NCBI GenBank assembly: GCA_016793925.1
Contig: JAEULH010000100.1
Span: forward strand, 1-64,000
DNA from: Rhodospirillales bacterium
GTDB taxonomy: Bacteria; Pseudomonadota; Alphaproteobacteria; Rhodospirillales; Defluviicoccaceae
DNA: 64,000 nucleotides
Direction: 5' to 3'
Shown: positions 19,795 to 27,578 of the stretch, in pieces
Numbering within the stretch: the first letter of the stretch is position 1
Layout: each line of letters starts with the position of its first letter
Program-made: the position numbers and the translations under genes
The notes under the pieces: generated by a model
What the model was told of the DNA's origin: nothing
The model's input: the letters and a program-made list of their open reading frames with translations, nothing else
The model's database searches: none

Positions 19795-20511
19795 ATGTGG
19801 ACCGACGTCATCGACCTGCGCGATTTCTACGCGACCATCCTCGGCCGGGTCGCCCGGCGGATGATCGCACGGCGAATCCGTCTGTTGTGGCCGGATTTGC
19901 ACGGTCTCAACGTCCTCGGGCTTGGCTATGCCAACCCCTACCTGGGCATTTTCCGCAGCGAGGCGCAGCGGGTGATGGCGATGATGCCGGCCGCCCAGGG
20001 GGTCATGCACTGGCCGGCGGACGAGCCGGGCCTGACGGCGCTGTGCGATCACACCGATCTGCCGCTGCCGGATAATTGTGTCGACAGGGCGTTGATCGTC
20101 CACGCTCTGGAATGCGCCGAACGCACCCGGCCGATGATGCGCGAGGTCTGGCGGGTGCTTGCCGACGGCGGCCGCCTGCTCGTGGTCGCACCCAATCGGC
20201 GTGGCCTGTGGGCGCGCTTCGAACGTTCGCCGTTCGGCCACGGCCGGCCGTACTCGGCGGGCCAGCTCTCGCGCACCCTGCGTGACGCGATGTTTACGCC
20301 CTACCAGTCGAGCGCGGCGCTGTACGTCCCGCCCGTGGCCTCGCGCATGGTTCTGTCGTCGGCCGGCGCCTGGGAGCAGATCGGTCAGCGCTGGTTCACG
20401 ACGTTCGCAGGCGTCGTCATGGTCGAGGCGACGAAACAGATCTACGCCGCGCCGTCAACCGCGGCCGCGAGCAGCCGCAATCGGGCCTACATCGGCATTG
20501 GCGCGCATTGA
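19795..20511 (+). CDS. Class I SAM-dependent methyltransferase
   Basis: A 238-aa methyltransferase of the type often found divergent from gloB in alphaproteobacteria. Motif I is degenerate (LNVLGLGYANPYL near residue 40). The post-motif block LPLPDNCVDRALIVHALE and the motif around EVWRVLADGGRLLVVAPNRRGLWAR are clear methyltransferase_11-type features. The substrate is unknown. Confidence 0.87.
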   Translation: MWTDVIDLRDFYATILGRVARRMIARRIRLLWPDLHGLNVLGLGYANPYLGIFRSEAQRVMAMMPAAQGVMHWPADEPGLTALCDHTDLPLPDNCVDRALIVHALECAERTRPMMREVWRVLADGGRLLVVAPNRRGLWARFERSPFGHGRPYSAGQLSRTLRDAMFTPYQSSAALYVPPVASRMVLSSAGAWEQIGQRWFTTFAGVVMVEATKQIYAAPSTAAASSRNRAYIGIGAH

Positions 20512-20527
20512 GGGGCGGCGGGCCCGA

Positions 20528-20995
20528 CTATCCCGAGGCGCGCGTGAAAATCCCAATCAGGTCGATGCCTGCGTACGACAAAACCAACGCAACGCCGATC
20601 AGGAGCAGCGTGTAGATAAAGGCCGCCATAATCGATGATGAGACGCTACGCCAGAAGGTTCCGGCGATCGCCTCTCTCATGATGTTGGGTCGTTCGGCGG
20701 CGATGACGTAGTCGCCGAAGGCGGCGAGGGCGCTTGCCGCTTCATCGCGGAGACCTCGCAGCCGATCCTGCGTCCAGTAATCTATGTACTGATCCAGTTC
20801 GTCGTCAGAGGGATTCCGCTTCTTGTTTACTCGATGCGCCTCAACCCATTGCCGCTTGGAGCGCTTGTACAGCGCATACGCGACAAGTCCGACGAGTTCG
20901 TGCTCGTCGTTAGCGGCATTGTCGACGAGATACTCGTACATCGGGTTGTAGGATCGAGCAGGTTCAACCGGATCTCCCGGCGAACGGTCGCTCAT
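20528..20995 (-). CDS. Hypothetical single-pass membrane protein
   Basis: A 155-aa protein with a soluble N-terminal domain (YEYLVDNAANDEHELVGLVAYALYKRSKRQW) and one C-terminal membrane segment at about residues 124-147. A tail-anchored or C-terminally anchored topology is predicted. I do not recognise a named family. Its ATG overlaps the stop of a 69-aa gene upstream, so the two form a small operon. Confidence 0.65.
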   Translation of the reverse strand: MSDRSPGDPVEPARSYNPMYEYLVDNAANDEHELVGLVAYALYKRSKRQWVEAHRVNKKRNPSDDELDQYIDYWTQDRLRGLRDEAASALAAFGDYVIAAERPNIMREAIAGTFWRSVSSSIMAAFIYTLLLIGVALVLSYAGIDLIGIFTRASG

Positions 20996-21201
20996 TTGAA
21001 GATTTCTGCGCCCTTGCGGGTCCGATGAACTCGTCGAAGCGATCTGCCCGCGCTGGCGGTGGCACCATCGAACACGCGTTTGTTCATAACGCGAGCGGTC
21101 TCCCCACTCGGCAGCTTGACATCCCTGTAGACGTCGGCACCCCAGCCTTCTTCATGACTGGCAATCGAAAAGTACGTGTCTTTTGCTCGCTTGGCGCTCA
21201 T
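20992..21201 (-). CDS. Small hypothetical protein (69 aa)
   Basis: A basic 69-aa protein (MSAKRAKDTYFSIASHEEGWGADVYRD in its first third) whose last four bases overlap the next start as ATGA. This coupling is the main evidence that it is real. No family is recognised. The central VKLPSGETARVMNKRVFDG segment looks like a beta-hairpin. Confidence 0.55.
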   Translation of the reverse strand: MSAKRAKDTYFSIASHEEGWGADVYRDVKLPSGETARVMNKRVFDGATASAGRSLRRVHRTRKGAEIFK

Positions 21202-21365
21202 GCCGCTTTACCTCGTCGGCCAGCCCCGAAACCGACCGTTAGATTACCCTCATCGAACTGATATGGGTATGCTTATCCCGAGGCGCGGAGGCCCGGCGAC
21301 GAAACGCGACGAAACGCAGCGTTGGCGTTCATGCGCGCCGCGCCGGCGTCGATCAGACGAGCCCG

Positions 21366-21758
21366 CTACTTCTTGAGGTGGTCGAGCGCAATGTTGACGT
21401 TGCGGCGGTTCGACTTGTAGGCGACGTCGAACAGGTCGCCGGCGAGCGGGACCGCACCGAGTACGGTATCGATGCCCAAGTTCGCCAGCATCCGCAGCAC
21501 AGCCCGCTTGGGCAGGCCGAGCCGCGCCGCCTCGGCGATGATATAGGCCGACATGATCGCCCCGGCGGCGTCGCCGACCCCCGGCACCAGTCCGATCAGG
21601 CTGTCGAGGCCGAAGCGCCAGCGCGTGCCCGGAATGCGGAAGCGGTCGTCGAGCAGCTCGGCCAGCCGCTCCAGACGGCGGATCCGCGCATGGTGCCGGT
21701 TGCTCGTATGGATCGCGTCCACGCCGGGTTCCCTCGCTGCCGCAAGTCGATCAAGCAA
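21366..21758 (-). CDS. DUF4112 domain-containing protein
   Basis: A 130-aa protein matching DUF4112. The conserved core is RLERLAELLDDRFRIPGTRWRFGLDSLIGLVPGVGD, followed by hydrophobic helices and GAVPLAGDLFDVAYKSN. Two membrane-associated segments are likely. The function of the family is unknown. The first 18 residues are less typical and the true start may be slightly downstream. Confidence 0.85.
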   Translation of the reverse strand: MLDRLAAAREPGVDAIHTSNRHHARIRRLERLAELLDDRFRIPGTRWRFGLDSLIGLVPGVGDAAGAIMSAYIIAEAARLGLPKRAVLRMLANLGIDTVLGAVPLAGDLFDVAYKSNRRNVNIALDHLKK

Positions 21759-21835
21759 CGTGGGCGGCGAACCGTGGTTCCCGTCAGACGTTCGGCGGTG
21801 TGCCGGTTCGTTCGGCCGGCGGCGGTCGGGCCGCG

Positions 21836-22240
21836 CTAGACGACGGTGAAGCGGGCCCTGGCGGCGCGCTCGATGGCGACCGCGATCAGCCGGTCGATGC
21901 CCAGGCGATCGCGCAGCAGTGCGAGCATGCGGATTTCTTCCCGGTGCACGCGACCGTCCGCGGCGGCAACGTCGCAGGCCAGCGCGTAGGCCGTCTCGCG
22001 CAGCTTGGCCGGGAGCGCCGCCTCGATCTGGGCGAGTGCGGCCTCCATGCCGTCATCGGCGTCGAGGATCTCGGCGCAGGCTGCCGCCGTCTTCGGCAGC
22101 AGATCGCGGTTGTAGTCCTTGAACACCGGCAGGCCGCTGGTGATTTCGCCGATCACGCGGAGTTCGGCGTCGGTCATGTCCCGATCCGAGGCCGAGATCA
22201 TGACCATCGTGTAGATCAGCGCGGCGTGGTGGCTAATCAT
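21836..22240 (-). CDS. TerB-like protein
   Basis: A 134-aa helical protein resembling TerB/DjlA-type domains: MISHHAALIYTMVMISASDRDMTDAEL, then an AAADGRVHREEIRML repeat with the D-G-x-x-x-x-E pattern of the family. These domains bind metal or act as scaffolds; no specific role is assigned here. Start at 22240 is chosen over 22288 because the added residues are not family-like. It lies just upstream of the DUF4112 gene in the same direction. Confidence 0.8.
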   Translation of the reverse strand: MISHHAALIYTMVMISASDRDMTDAELRVIGEITSGLPVFKDYNRDLLPKTAAACAEILDADDGMEAALAQIEAALPAKLRETAYALACDVAAADGRVHREEIRMLALLRDRLGIDRLIAVAIERAARARFTVV

Positions 22241-22444
22241 CTCCCGTCCTTCCGCAACATCCGCACGATCCCGCCCGGCGTCCGGCAAGGTCGCATTTTT
22301 GGGGACTGACGCCTCGCCCGGCGCGGGCTTTGCCAGCGCGCACCGCGAAGACCGTCGCGCGAATGGAAATTTTACCGACGCGCCAATCTGACGACAGCGT
22401 TGGCGGATGGCAACTGGTTCTTGCGCGGCCGAGGGCGGGATCCC

Positions 22445-23008
22445 CTACGGGTAGATCGTCTCGAGCGAGCCATAGCGGGGGCGGAAGGCGGCGTAGCGGC
22501 GGATCGTACTCTCTTCGATAATCCCTTGATAGATCATCGGCTCGTAGCGGAAGAAGGCCTCGCACAGGATGACGTTGTCGCCGTCGCGCACCACGAGCCC
22601 CGCCGGCAGGCGGGCGACGGCGCCCTGAACGCCGAACTCGCTGCTGTTCGCCGTGGTGCCGTAGGCGCGCTGCCATTTGATCCGCGCGGGGCCGCCCGAG
22701 GCGGCGACCGATGTCACGATCAGCCGGCCCTGCCCGGCAACGTCGAATGGTTCCATCGTGTACTTCGCCGCCTCGAACAGGTTGTCCATCCCGTCCTCGG
22801 TCATGACCGTCGATTGGGCGACGAGATCAGCGAGGCTCGCCGAGGTCCTCTCCACCTTCTGGTTGACCAGGACGTAGCGGGTGAACTCGATGCCCGTCAG
22901 CAACAGGACCAGCAACAGCGGCAAGGCAAGCGCGAACTCGATCGTGAGATTGCCGCGCCGGTCGTGGGCGATTTGGCGAGCCAGGCTGGGCACGGTCATG
23001 AAGGTCAA
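22445..23008 (-). CDS. TadE/TadG-like pilus assembly protein
   Basis: A 187-aa protein with a pseudopilin-like N-terminus: RRGNLTIEFALALPLLLVLLLTGIEF around residues 17-42, with the TadE glutamate after the glycine. The rest is a periplasmic domain typical of TadE/TadG-like proteins. It lies behind a second TadE-like gene with a 49-bp gap, suggesting an operon. The rest of the Tad secretion machinery is not nearby, although a prepilin peptidase gene lies at 51.3-52.2 kb. Confidence 0.85.
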   Translation of the reverse strand: MTFMTVPSLARQIAHDRRGNLTIEFALALPLLLVLLLTGIEFTRYVLVNQKVERTSASLADLVAQSTVMTEDGMDNLFEAAKYTMEPFDVAGQGRLIVTSVAASGGPARIKWQRAYGTTANSSEFGVQGAVARLPAGLVVRDGDNVILCEAFFRYEPMIYQGIIEESTIRRYAAFRPRYGSLETIYP

Positions 23009-23057
23009 ACCCCGGTTACGTCTTGCAGGTCACGGATTGAAGCTTACGGATTGCAGG

Positions 23058-23735
23058 TCACGTGTTGCAGTCTTTCGGCCCGGAACCGTCGAGGCTCGGG
23101 TTCCACGGCTCGTTGCGCACGGCGATGCTTGCGCGAAGCGGGAACTTGCCGTCGGTGCCGATGATCGGTCCGGCGAGGGGGGTCAGCAGAGGCCAGTCGT
23201 ACGTCATCCTGTAAAGGACGACCGCGCCCGATTCGCCCGGACCCGCCGCACCGCGATCGTCGTCGCGGATGCCGTTGCCGTTGCAGTCATTGAATGTCTC
23301 GCCCGGGTCGTACTTGCCGTTGCCGTTGCCGTCGACGAACTTCTCGCCCTGGCCGACATCGCCGAAGGTCGGGTAGCTGAGGATGTCGACGGTGGCGTCG
23401 GAAAAATCGATGAGGCCCAGCGTGCGGTCGGCGATCAGTTGACGAATATGCGCCTCGCGCTCGGCCATGGTCGAGGCGCCATCTGGAAGCTGCCCGGTGA
23501 CGCCATAGCGCGAGGCATCGCGCAGACTGCTTTCCATCAACACCGTGACGAACATGACCAGAGCGAACTCGATCGTCGCGAAGACCATCAAGAAGAAGAT
23601 CGGCGCGATGAAGGCGAACTCCATGGTCGGAGATCCGCCCTGATCATGACTGAGACGCAGAAACTGTCGAAGCAACCTTGGACACCCTTGACCGTGCTTC
23701 GCCAATGCCGGGTCGGCCACAGAGCGAAATGACAA
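23058..23735 (-). CDS. TadE-like protein with calcium-binding loop
   Basis: A pseudopilin-like protein of up to 225 aa. Its TadE segment is GGSPTMEFAFIAPIFFLMVF at about residues 33-52. An EF-hand-like 12-residue loop DGNGNGKYDPGE lies at 135-146, with a second DCNGNG loop at 150-155. Such loops usually bind calcium. The start is uncertain: TTG at 23735, GTG at 23720, or a later start; a promoter at 23746-23773 leaves little leader for the longest form. Confidence 0.75.
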   Translation of the reverse strand: MSFRSVADPALAKHGQGCPRLLRQFLRLSHDQGGSPTMEFAFIAPIFFLMVFATIEFALVMFVTVLMESSLRDASRYGVTGQLPDGASTMAEREAHIRQLIADRTLGLIDFSDATVDILSYPTFGDVGQGEKFVDGNGNGKYDPGETFNDCNGNGIRDDDRGAAGPGESGAVVLYRMTYDWPLLTPLAGPIIGTDGKFPLRASIAVRNEPWNPSLDGSGPKDCNT

Positions 23736-23745
23736 AGCGTACCAT

Positions 23746-23773
23746 AGTATAGGAGAAATACCTATTTTCTCAA
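23746..23773 (-). promoter_or_regulatory. Sigma-70-like promoter of the TadE-like operon
   Basis: On the - strand, TTGAGA (23773-23768) and TATACT (23751-23746) are separated by 16 bp, in an AT-rich patch directly upstream of the TadE-like gene. The match to both hexamers is good for a GC-rich genome. Confidence 0.5.
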
Positions 23774-23957
23774 ATTGAGTATTTAGTTATCGAATTGCCG
23801 GCAATCATTCCGTTTTTTGTGGACACTTTGGCGTGTCGAACTGCACCTTCCTCCGCGGGACGCATCGCGCGATGAAACGGCTTCACGAACCAGCCGGGGC
23901 CGCGTACGGTGCAATGGCCGCTGGACAGGAACGTCTCTGGGCTTCGGAGGAGATCTG

Positions 23958-24809
23958 ATGCGGGCAGATGTGTGGAGCCGATTCGCGATCCGGCACGACC
24001 AGCGACGCCGGGCGAAAAAGCTCTTGCGACGGGTGCGATTGGCCGACGCCGCAGTCGTTTCGGTGGGCAAGAGCGGGCGCACCTGGTTGCGCGCGATGCT
24101 CTCGCACATCTACCACCAGCGCCACGGGCTGCCGGCGCAAGAGTTGATCGACTTCGACAACTTTCACGCGCGCCACGCTGCGGTTCCGCGGATCCTGTTT
24201 ACCGGCGTCGAGGCTGGTGGCCGGGCGCCCTCCGGCCGAACCTGGGCGCAAGAGGTCGCGACGGTGAAGCGCATCGTCCTGCTGAGCCGAGATCCTCGCG
24301 ACGTTGCGGTCTCTTTCTACTTCCAGATGACCGAGCGGGCGACCGAGCGGGAGCTTCAGCGCAAAGGAGTGTATTCGCGCGCCGCCTTGCAGGAGATGAA
24401 GATGATCGACTTCCTTCTCGATCCTCGCTTGGGCGTGCCGCGGGTCAACCGCATGCTGGGCGGCTGGCGGGACGCCGTCGCCGATCATCCCGGCGTCCTG
24501 AGCGTGAGCTACGAGGAGTTGCGCGCCGATACAGAAGCCGCGTTCGGACGCGTCGCCCGGTTCATCGACCCTGCAACGTCGGCGAGCGAGATAGCCGCCG
24601 CCGTGGCCTTCGGCAGTTTCGACATGATGCAGGCGCGCGAGCGCGACGGCTTCTTCAACAGCGAGCGGCTACGGGCGAGCGGCGAGACGCCGGACGGGCG
24701 GAAGGTTCGTCGCGGCAAAATCGGCGGCTATCGCGATTATCTCTCGGGCGAGGATCTTCTCAGGCTCGATCGGCTGGTCGAGCCGGCGCAGGACGGCGCC
24801 CGAACATGA
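23958..24809 (+). CDS. PAPS-dependent sulfotransferase family protein
   Basis: A 283-aa sulfotransferase-domain protein. The 5'-phosphosulfate-binding loop is SVGKSGRTWLRAML (GKSGRTW at residues 37-43), and the 3'-phosphate-binding stretch is LSRDPRDVAVSFYFQM. It should transfer sulfate from PAPS to a sugar or lipid hydroxyl in the cytoplasm. The ATG at 23958 is chosen for the GGAGGAGAT immediately upstream. It is a paralogue of the sulfotransferase at 36060. It opens the surface-glycan region and converges with a pair of oxygenase genes. Confidence 0.9.
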   Translation: MRADVWSRFAIRHDQRRRAKKLLRRVRLADAAVVSVGKSGRTWLRAMLSHIYHQRHGLPAQELIDFDNFHARHAAVPRILFTGVEAGGRAPSGRTWAQEVATVKRIVLLSRDPRDVAVSFYFQMTERATERELQRKGVYSRAALQEMKMIDFLLDPRLGVPRVNRMLGGWRDAVADHPGVLSVSYEELRADTEAAFGRVARFIDPATSASEIAAAVAFGSFDMMQARERDGFFNSERLRASGETPDGRKVRRGKIGGYRDYLSGEDLLRLDRLVEPAQDGART

Positions 24810-24861
24810 CCTCGTCGCCCGCGCGAAGCATCGTCCGGCCGACGCCGCCCGGCCGCTCCCT

Positions 24862-25626
24862 TCACATGAAACGCTCGATGTTGATCGTCAGCGTCTTGCG
24901 CAACGCGGTCGAACCGTGCCCCCGCATCGGCGGAACCGAATGCCAGGAGTTGAAGGTCTTGACGAACACCACGGCCTGGTTCGGCGCATAGTCGAAGGTG
25001 TCGAGGACGTCCATGTCTTCGAAACGCGCCAACCGGTTCATCTGATTGAAGGCGAAGCGGTCGTCCTTGGGCACGTTGACGTCGGTGCCGCCCCCGTGCG
25101 CCGCGTCCCACTCCCCCGGCCGCATCATTGAGACGATCAAGGTCACGATTTTGGTCGGCGCGTCGGTGTGCGGGCTAAGGTGGCCGCCATCCGCCGGCAA
25201 CGCCGAGAACTCGAACCGTGCCTTGAGCCGGGCCGCGTCCGGACTGAGGCGGCCTTTGCTCAGGTCCTTGACCCTCTTCAGCGCCCGGCGAGCGGGCGGC
25301 AGGTAGTGCGGGCCGAGGTCGATGTCGTGGTCGCGCAGCGCATCGAGCACCGAGTAGACGAAGCGGTCGCTCTTGACGTCGTCGTAGACGGCGCGCCACT
25401 CCGGGCTTTGCCGGATAAAGCCGTGAAACGCCTTCGGATTCTCCTTCTCCGAGAGCGTGTACTTTTTTCTCCCCGGGCGTAGCACAGTGTCATAGCCGTC
25501 GAACAACTCCGGCGGCGGGAAGGTCTCGATCAGACGCTCGTACGTATCCTCGGCGAGGGCCGGCTGTGCGATCCCGATGGGGTAGGGGCGGTAGCGGACC
25601 TTCAGGTTCTCGAGTGACAGGAACAT
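24862..25626 (-). CDS. 2-oxoglutarate/Fe(II)-dependent oxygenase-like protein
   Basis: A 254-aa double-stranded beta-helix oxygenase candidate. The iron triad reads as His153 and Asp155 in SPHTDAPTK plus His229 in FNSWHSVPPM, with Arg243 in ALRKTLTINIE as the 2-oxoglutarate-binding residue. The phrase PADGGHLSPHTD resembles oxygenases that act on sugars or amino-acid residues. Its neighbour at 25638 is a full-length paralogue. The start at 25626 is chosen because it aligns with the paralogue. The substrate is unknown, but the glycan context suggests a hydroxylated or oxidised sugar. Confidence 0.78.
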   Translation of the reverse strand: MFLSLENLKVRYRPYPIGIAQPALAEDTYERLIETFPPPELFDGYDTVLRPGRKKYTLSEKENPKAFHGFIRQSPEWRAVYDDVKSDRFVYSVLDALRDHDIDLGPHYLPPARRALKRVKDLSKGRLSPDAARLKARFEFSALPADGGHLSPHTDAPTKIVTLIVSMMRPGEWDAAHGGGTDVNVPKDDRFAFNQMNRLARFEDMDVLDTFDYAPNQAVVFVKTFNSWHSVPPMRGHGSTALRKTLTINIERFM

Positions 25627-25637
25627 ATCGGGACCGA

Positions 25638-26462
25638 CTAGCGAGCTTCGATGTTGATGGTCAATGTTTTGCGCATTGCCTGGGATCCGACGCCGGTCAT
25701 CGGCCGGACCGAGTGCCAGGAGTTGAAGGTCTTGACGAACATGACCGCCTGGTTGGGCAGGAACTCGAACGTGTCGAGGACGTCCATGTCCTCGAAGCGG
25801 CCGCGCGCGTTCAGCCTGTTGAAGCTGCTGTGCGGGTTCTTGTTCCGATTGACGTCGGTCCCGCCGCCAATCGCCGGATCCCATTCGCCCTCGCCGACCA
25901 TCGAGACGATGATGGTGACGACCTTCGAGGGCAAATCGGTGTGCGGTATCACGCTGCCGCCGTCGGCGGGCAGCATCGAGAACTCGAAACGCGCGCTCAG
26001 CCGGGGCGTCCTCGACTTCTGGCTGGGCCGCAGCAGGTGCTTCATCGTCTTCAGCAACCTCTGCGTGGCCGGGGGCCTCGCGCCGAAGCCGAGGTCGATG
26101 CCGTGGAGCCGCAAGGCGTCCATGACCTCGAGAATGAAAGCCTCGCTCTTGACCCAGCCGTGGAACGCGCGCCAGACGGGCTCGCGGCGGAGGAATTGCT
26201 GGTAGGCCTTGCCGTTGAACTTCTCCGACAAGGAGTACTTGTGACCGAACTTCGGCATGTAGACGAACAGATCCCGCGGCGGGTACCGCTCGACCAGGTC
26301 GCGGTACAAATCTTCCGGGAGCACTGGCTTGGCGACCCCGATCGGGTAGGGCTCGTAGCGGAAGGCAAGATTGGCAAAAGTAAGTCGCGGCAGCCCGTGG
26401 TCATCGGGGACAACTCGTGGCTGCAAACGCTGCTCTCCGAGATCTGTCCTCTGTATCAACAT
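25638..26462 (-). CDS. 2-oxoglutarate/Fe(II)-dependent oxygenase-like protein, tandem paralogue
   Basis: A 274-aa paralogue of the next gene downstream. The shared blocks include RYEPYPIGVAKPVLPEDLY, VIPHTDLPSK with the H-x-D pair, and FNSWHSVRPMTG with the distal His, followed by MRKTLTINIE. The gap between the two genes is 11 bp, so they are one transcript. The ATG at 26462 adds about 25 residues not found in the paralogue, so the true start may lie further in. Retention of all metal ligands in both copies argues that both are active. Confidence 0.75.
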   Translation of the reverse strand: MLIQRTDLGEQRLQPRVVPDDHGLPRLTFANLAFRYEPYPIGVAKPVLPEDLYRDLVERYPPRDLFVYMPKFGHKYSLSEKFNGKAYQQFLRREPVWRAFHGWVKSEAFILEVMDALRLHGIDLGFGARPPATQRLLKTMKHLLRPSQKSRTPRLSARFEFSMLPADGGSVIPHTDLPSKVVTIIVSMVGEGEWDPAIGGGTDVNRNKNPHSSFNRLNARGRFEDMDVLDTFEFLPNQAVMFVKTFNSWHSVRPMTGVGSQAMRKTLTINIEAR

Positions 26463-26606
26463 TCAGCAATACCCACTAACAATTCAGCGCTCTCCCGGTC
26501 TCGCGACAAAATCGCCACCGGTCATCACAGCCGGGACCGCCTGATCTGCTACTACCCCCGCTATATATACCGCGGTCGGGCGAGGCAACATCCGGCGGAA
26601 CACAAT

Positions 26607-26627
26607 ATTATCATGATTATCATGATT
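26607..26627. repeat. Tandem 9-bp repeat with ATCATGAT palindromes
   Basis: ATTATCATG is repeated directly at 26607-26615 and 26616-26624, followed by ATT. It creates two ATCATGAT palindromes nine bases apart in the 203-bp gap upstream of the oxygenase pair. It may be an operator for the two oxygenase genes. Confidence 0.5.
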
Positions 26628-26665
26628 GCGCCCATCGGGTGAAACGGCCTCCCGACGAAACGTGC

Positions 26666-27367
26666 TCAGGCTGCGATCAACGGAATCCCGGTTCGTTCGG
26701 CAACGATCCTTTCGGTGGTGAGCAACCGACCGTGCCGCGCCGAGATGCTGCGGATCACAGCGACGTCGGTGTCGGTGTGTTTGCTCGCCAACGTCCCGCG
26801 TGACTGGATCAGGGGATTGTTCGCATAGGCGTGGCTGATTTCGAAGCTGAACCCGCTGAGGATGACCTTGCTGTATCCGCATTCCGCGAGGCCCACGACC
26901 GCGGCCACGATGCCGGTCGATGGATGCTTTTTTGCCAGCGTCGCTTCCACCTCTGCGTCCCCGCCGCACAGAGTTCTGACCAGATCGATGTAATAGGCCA
27001 ACGGCTTGGCGATGAACGCGTCGAACCGGTAGCCGGTCGCGCGCAGCGCGCGTTCGAACGGGCGCGGCCTGCAGGCTATGACTTCGCCAAAATTCAGGAG
27101 CCGCTTCACCGGCGCGTTGCGATACATCGGCCGCGGAACGTAGTACAGCGTCCGCGTGGACAGGCCGGCCAGGGCTTCGAGCGCAAGCCGGTTGGACGCG
27201 TTCTTGCCGGACGTGAGGACGCTCGACATCACCGTGAACGCGGGCCTGGGCAGGCCGAGATGATGGGCGGAGCGCCCGGAAGCGTTGGCGCAGGCCAGAT
27301 CGGCGTAGGCGCCGCGCGGCGGCACGATCGGGTCCGGCTTGGAACCGAGGACGAGAAGGACCGCCAT
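26666..27367 (-). CDS. Sialyltransferase-like (GT29-like) protein
   Basis: A 233-aa protein with features of the sialyltransferase/GT29-like fold. Near the N-terminus MAVLLVLGSKPDP resembles the nucleotide-binding start of this fold. The stretch HPSTGIVAAVVGLAECGYSKVILSGFSFE resembles sialyl motif S (P-S-T-G ... V-x-x-x-G-F). The C-terminus carries SKHTDTDVAVIRSI. The assignment is by motif only and the donor sugar is unknown. Start at 27367 is preferred to the ATG at 27439. It is divergent from the GT2 gene at 27579. Confidence 0.55.
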   Translation of the reverse strand: MAVLLVLGSKPDPIVPPRGAYADLACANASGRSAHHLGLPRPAFTVMSSVLTSGKNASNRLALEALAGLSTRTLYYVPRPMYRNAPVKRLLNFGEVIACRPRPFERALRATGYRFDAFIAKPLAYYIDLVRTLCGGDAEVEATLAKKHPSTGIVAAVVGLAECGYSKVILSGFSFEISHAYANNPLIQSRGTLASKHTDTDVAVIRSISARHGRLLTTERIVAERTGIPLIAA

Positions 27368-27578
27368 CACGATAATCCCGCCATACTCCGGGCCTATCCT
27401 CGGAGTGTGTCGCCGAACCGTTCGGTTCGAGCGCTGCACCCTTGTTGATCAGAAAAAAGTGGCGACATATAACCAGAGGGTACGCATCGAGCAAGGAATC
27501 CAAACCTCCGGTGTGGTTATGGCAGTGCATTTGGGTTCGTTGCTGGTTTCGAACCGCTGCGGCTTTTGAAGATTGAAT

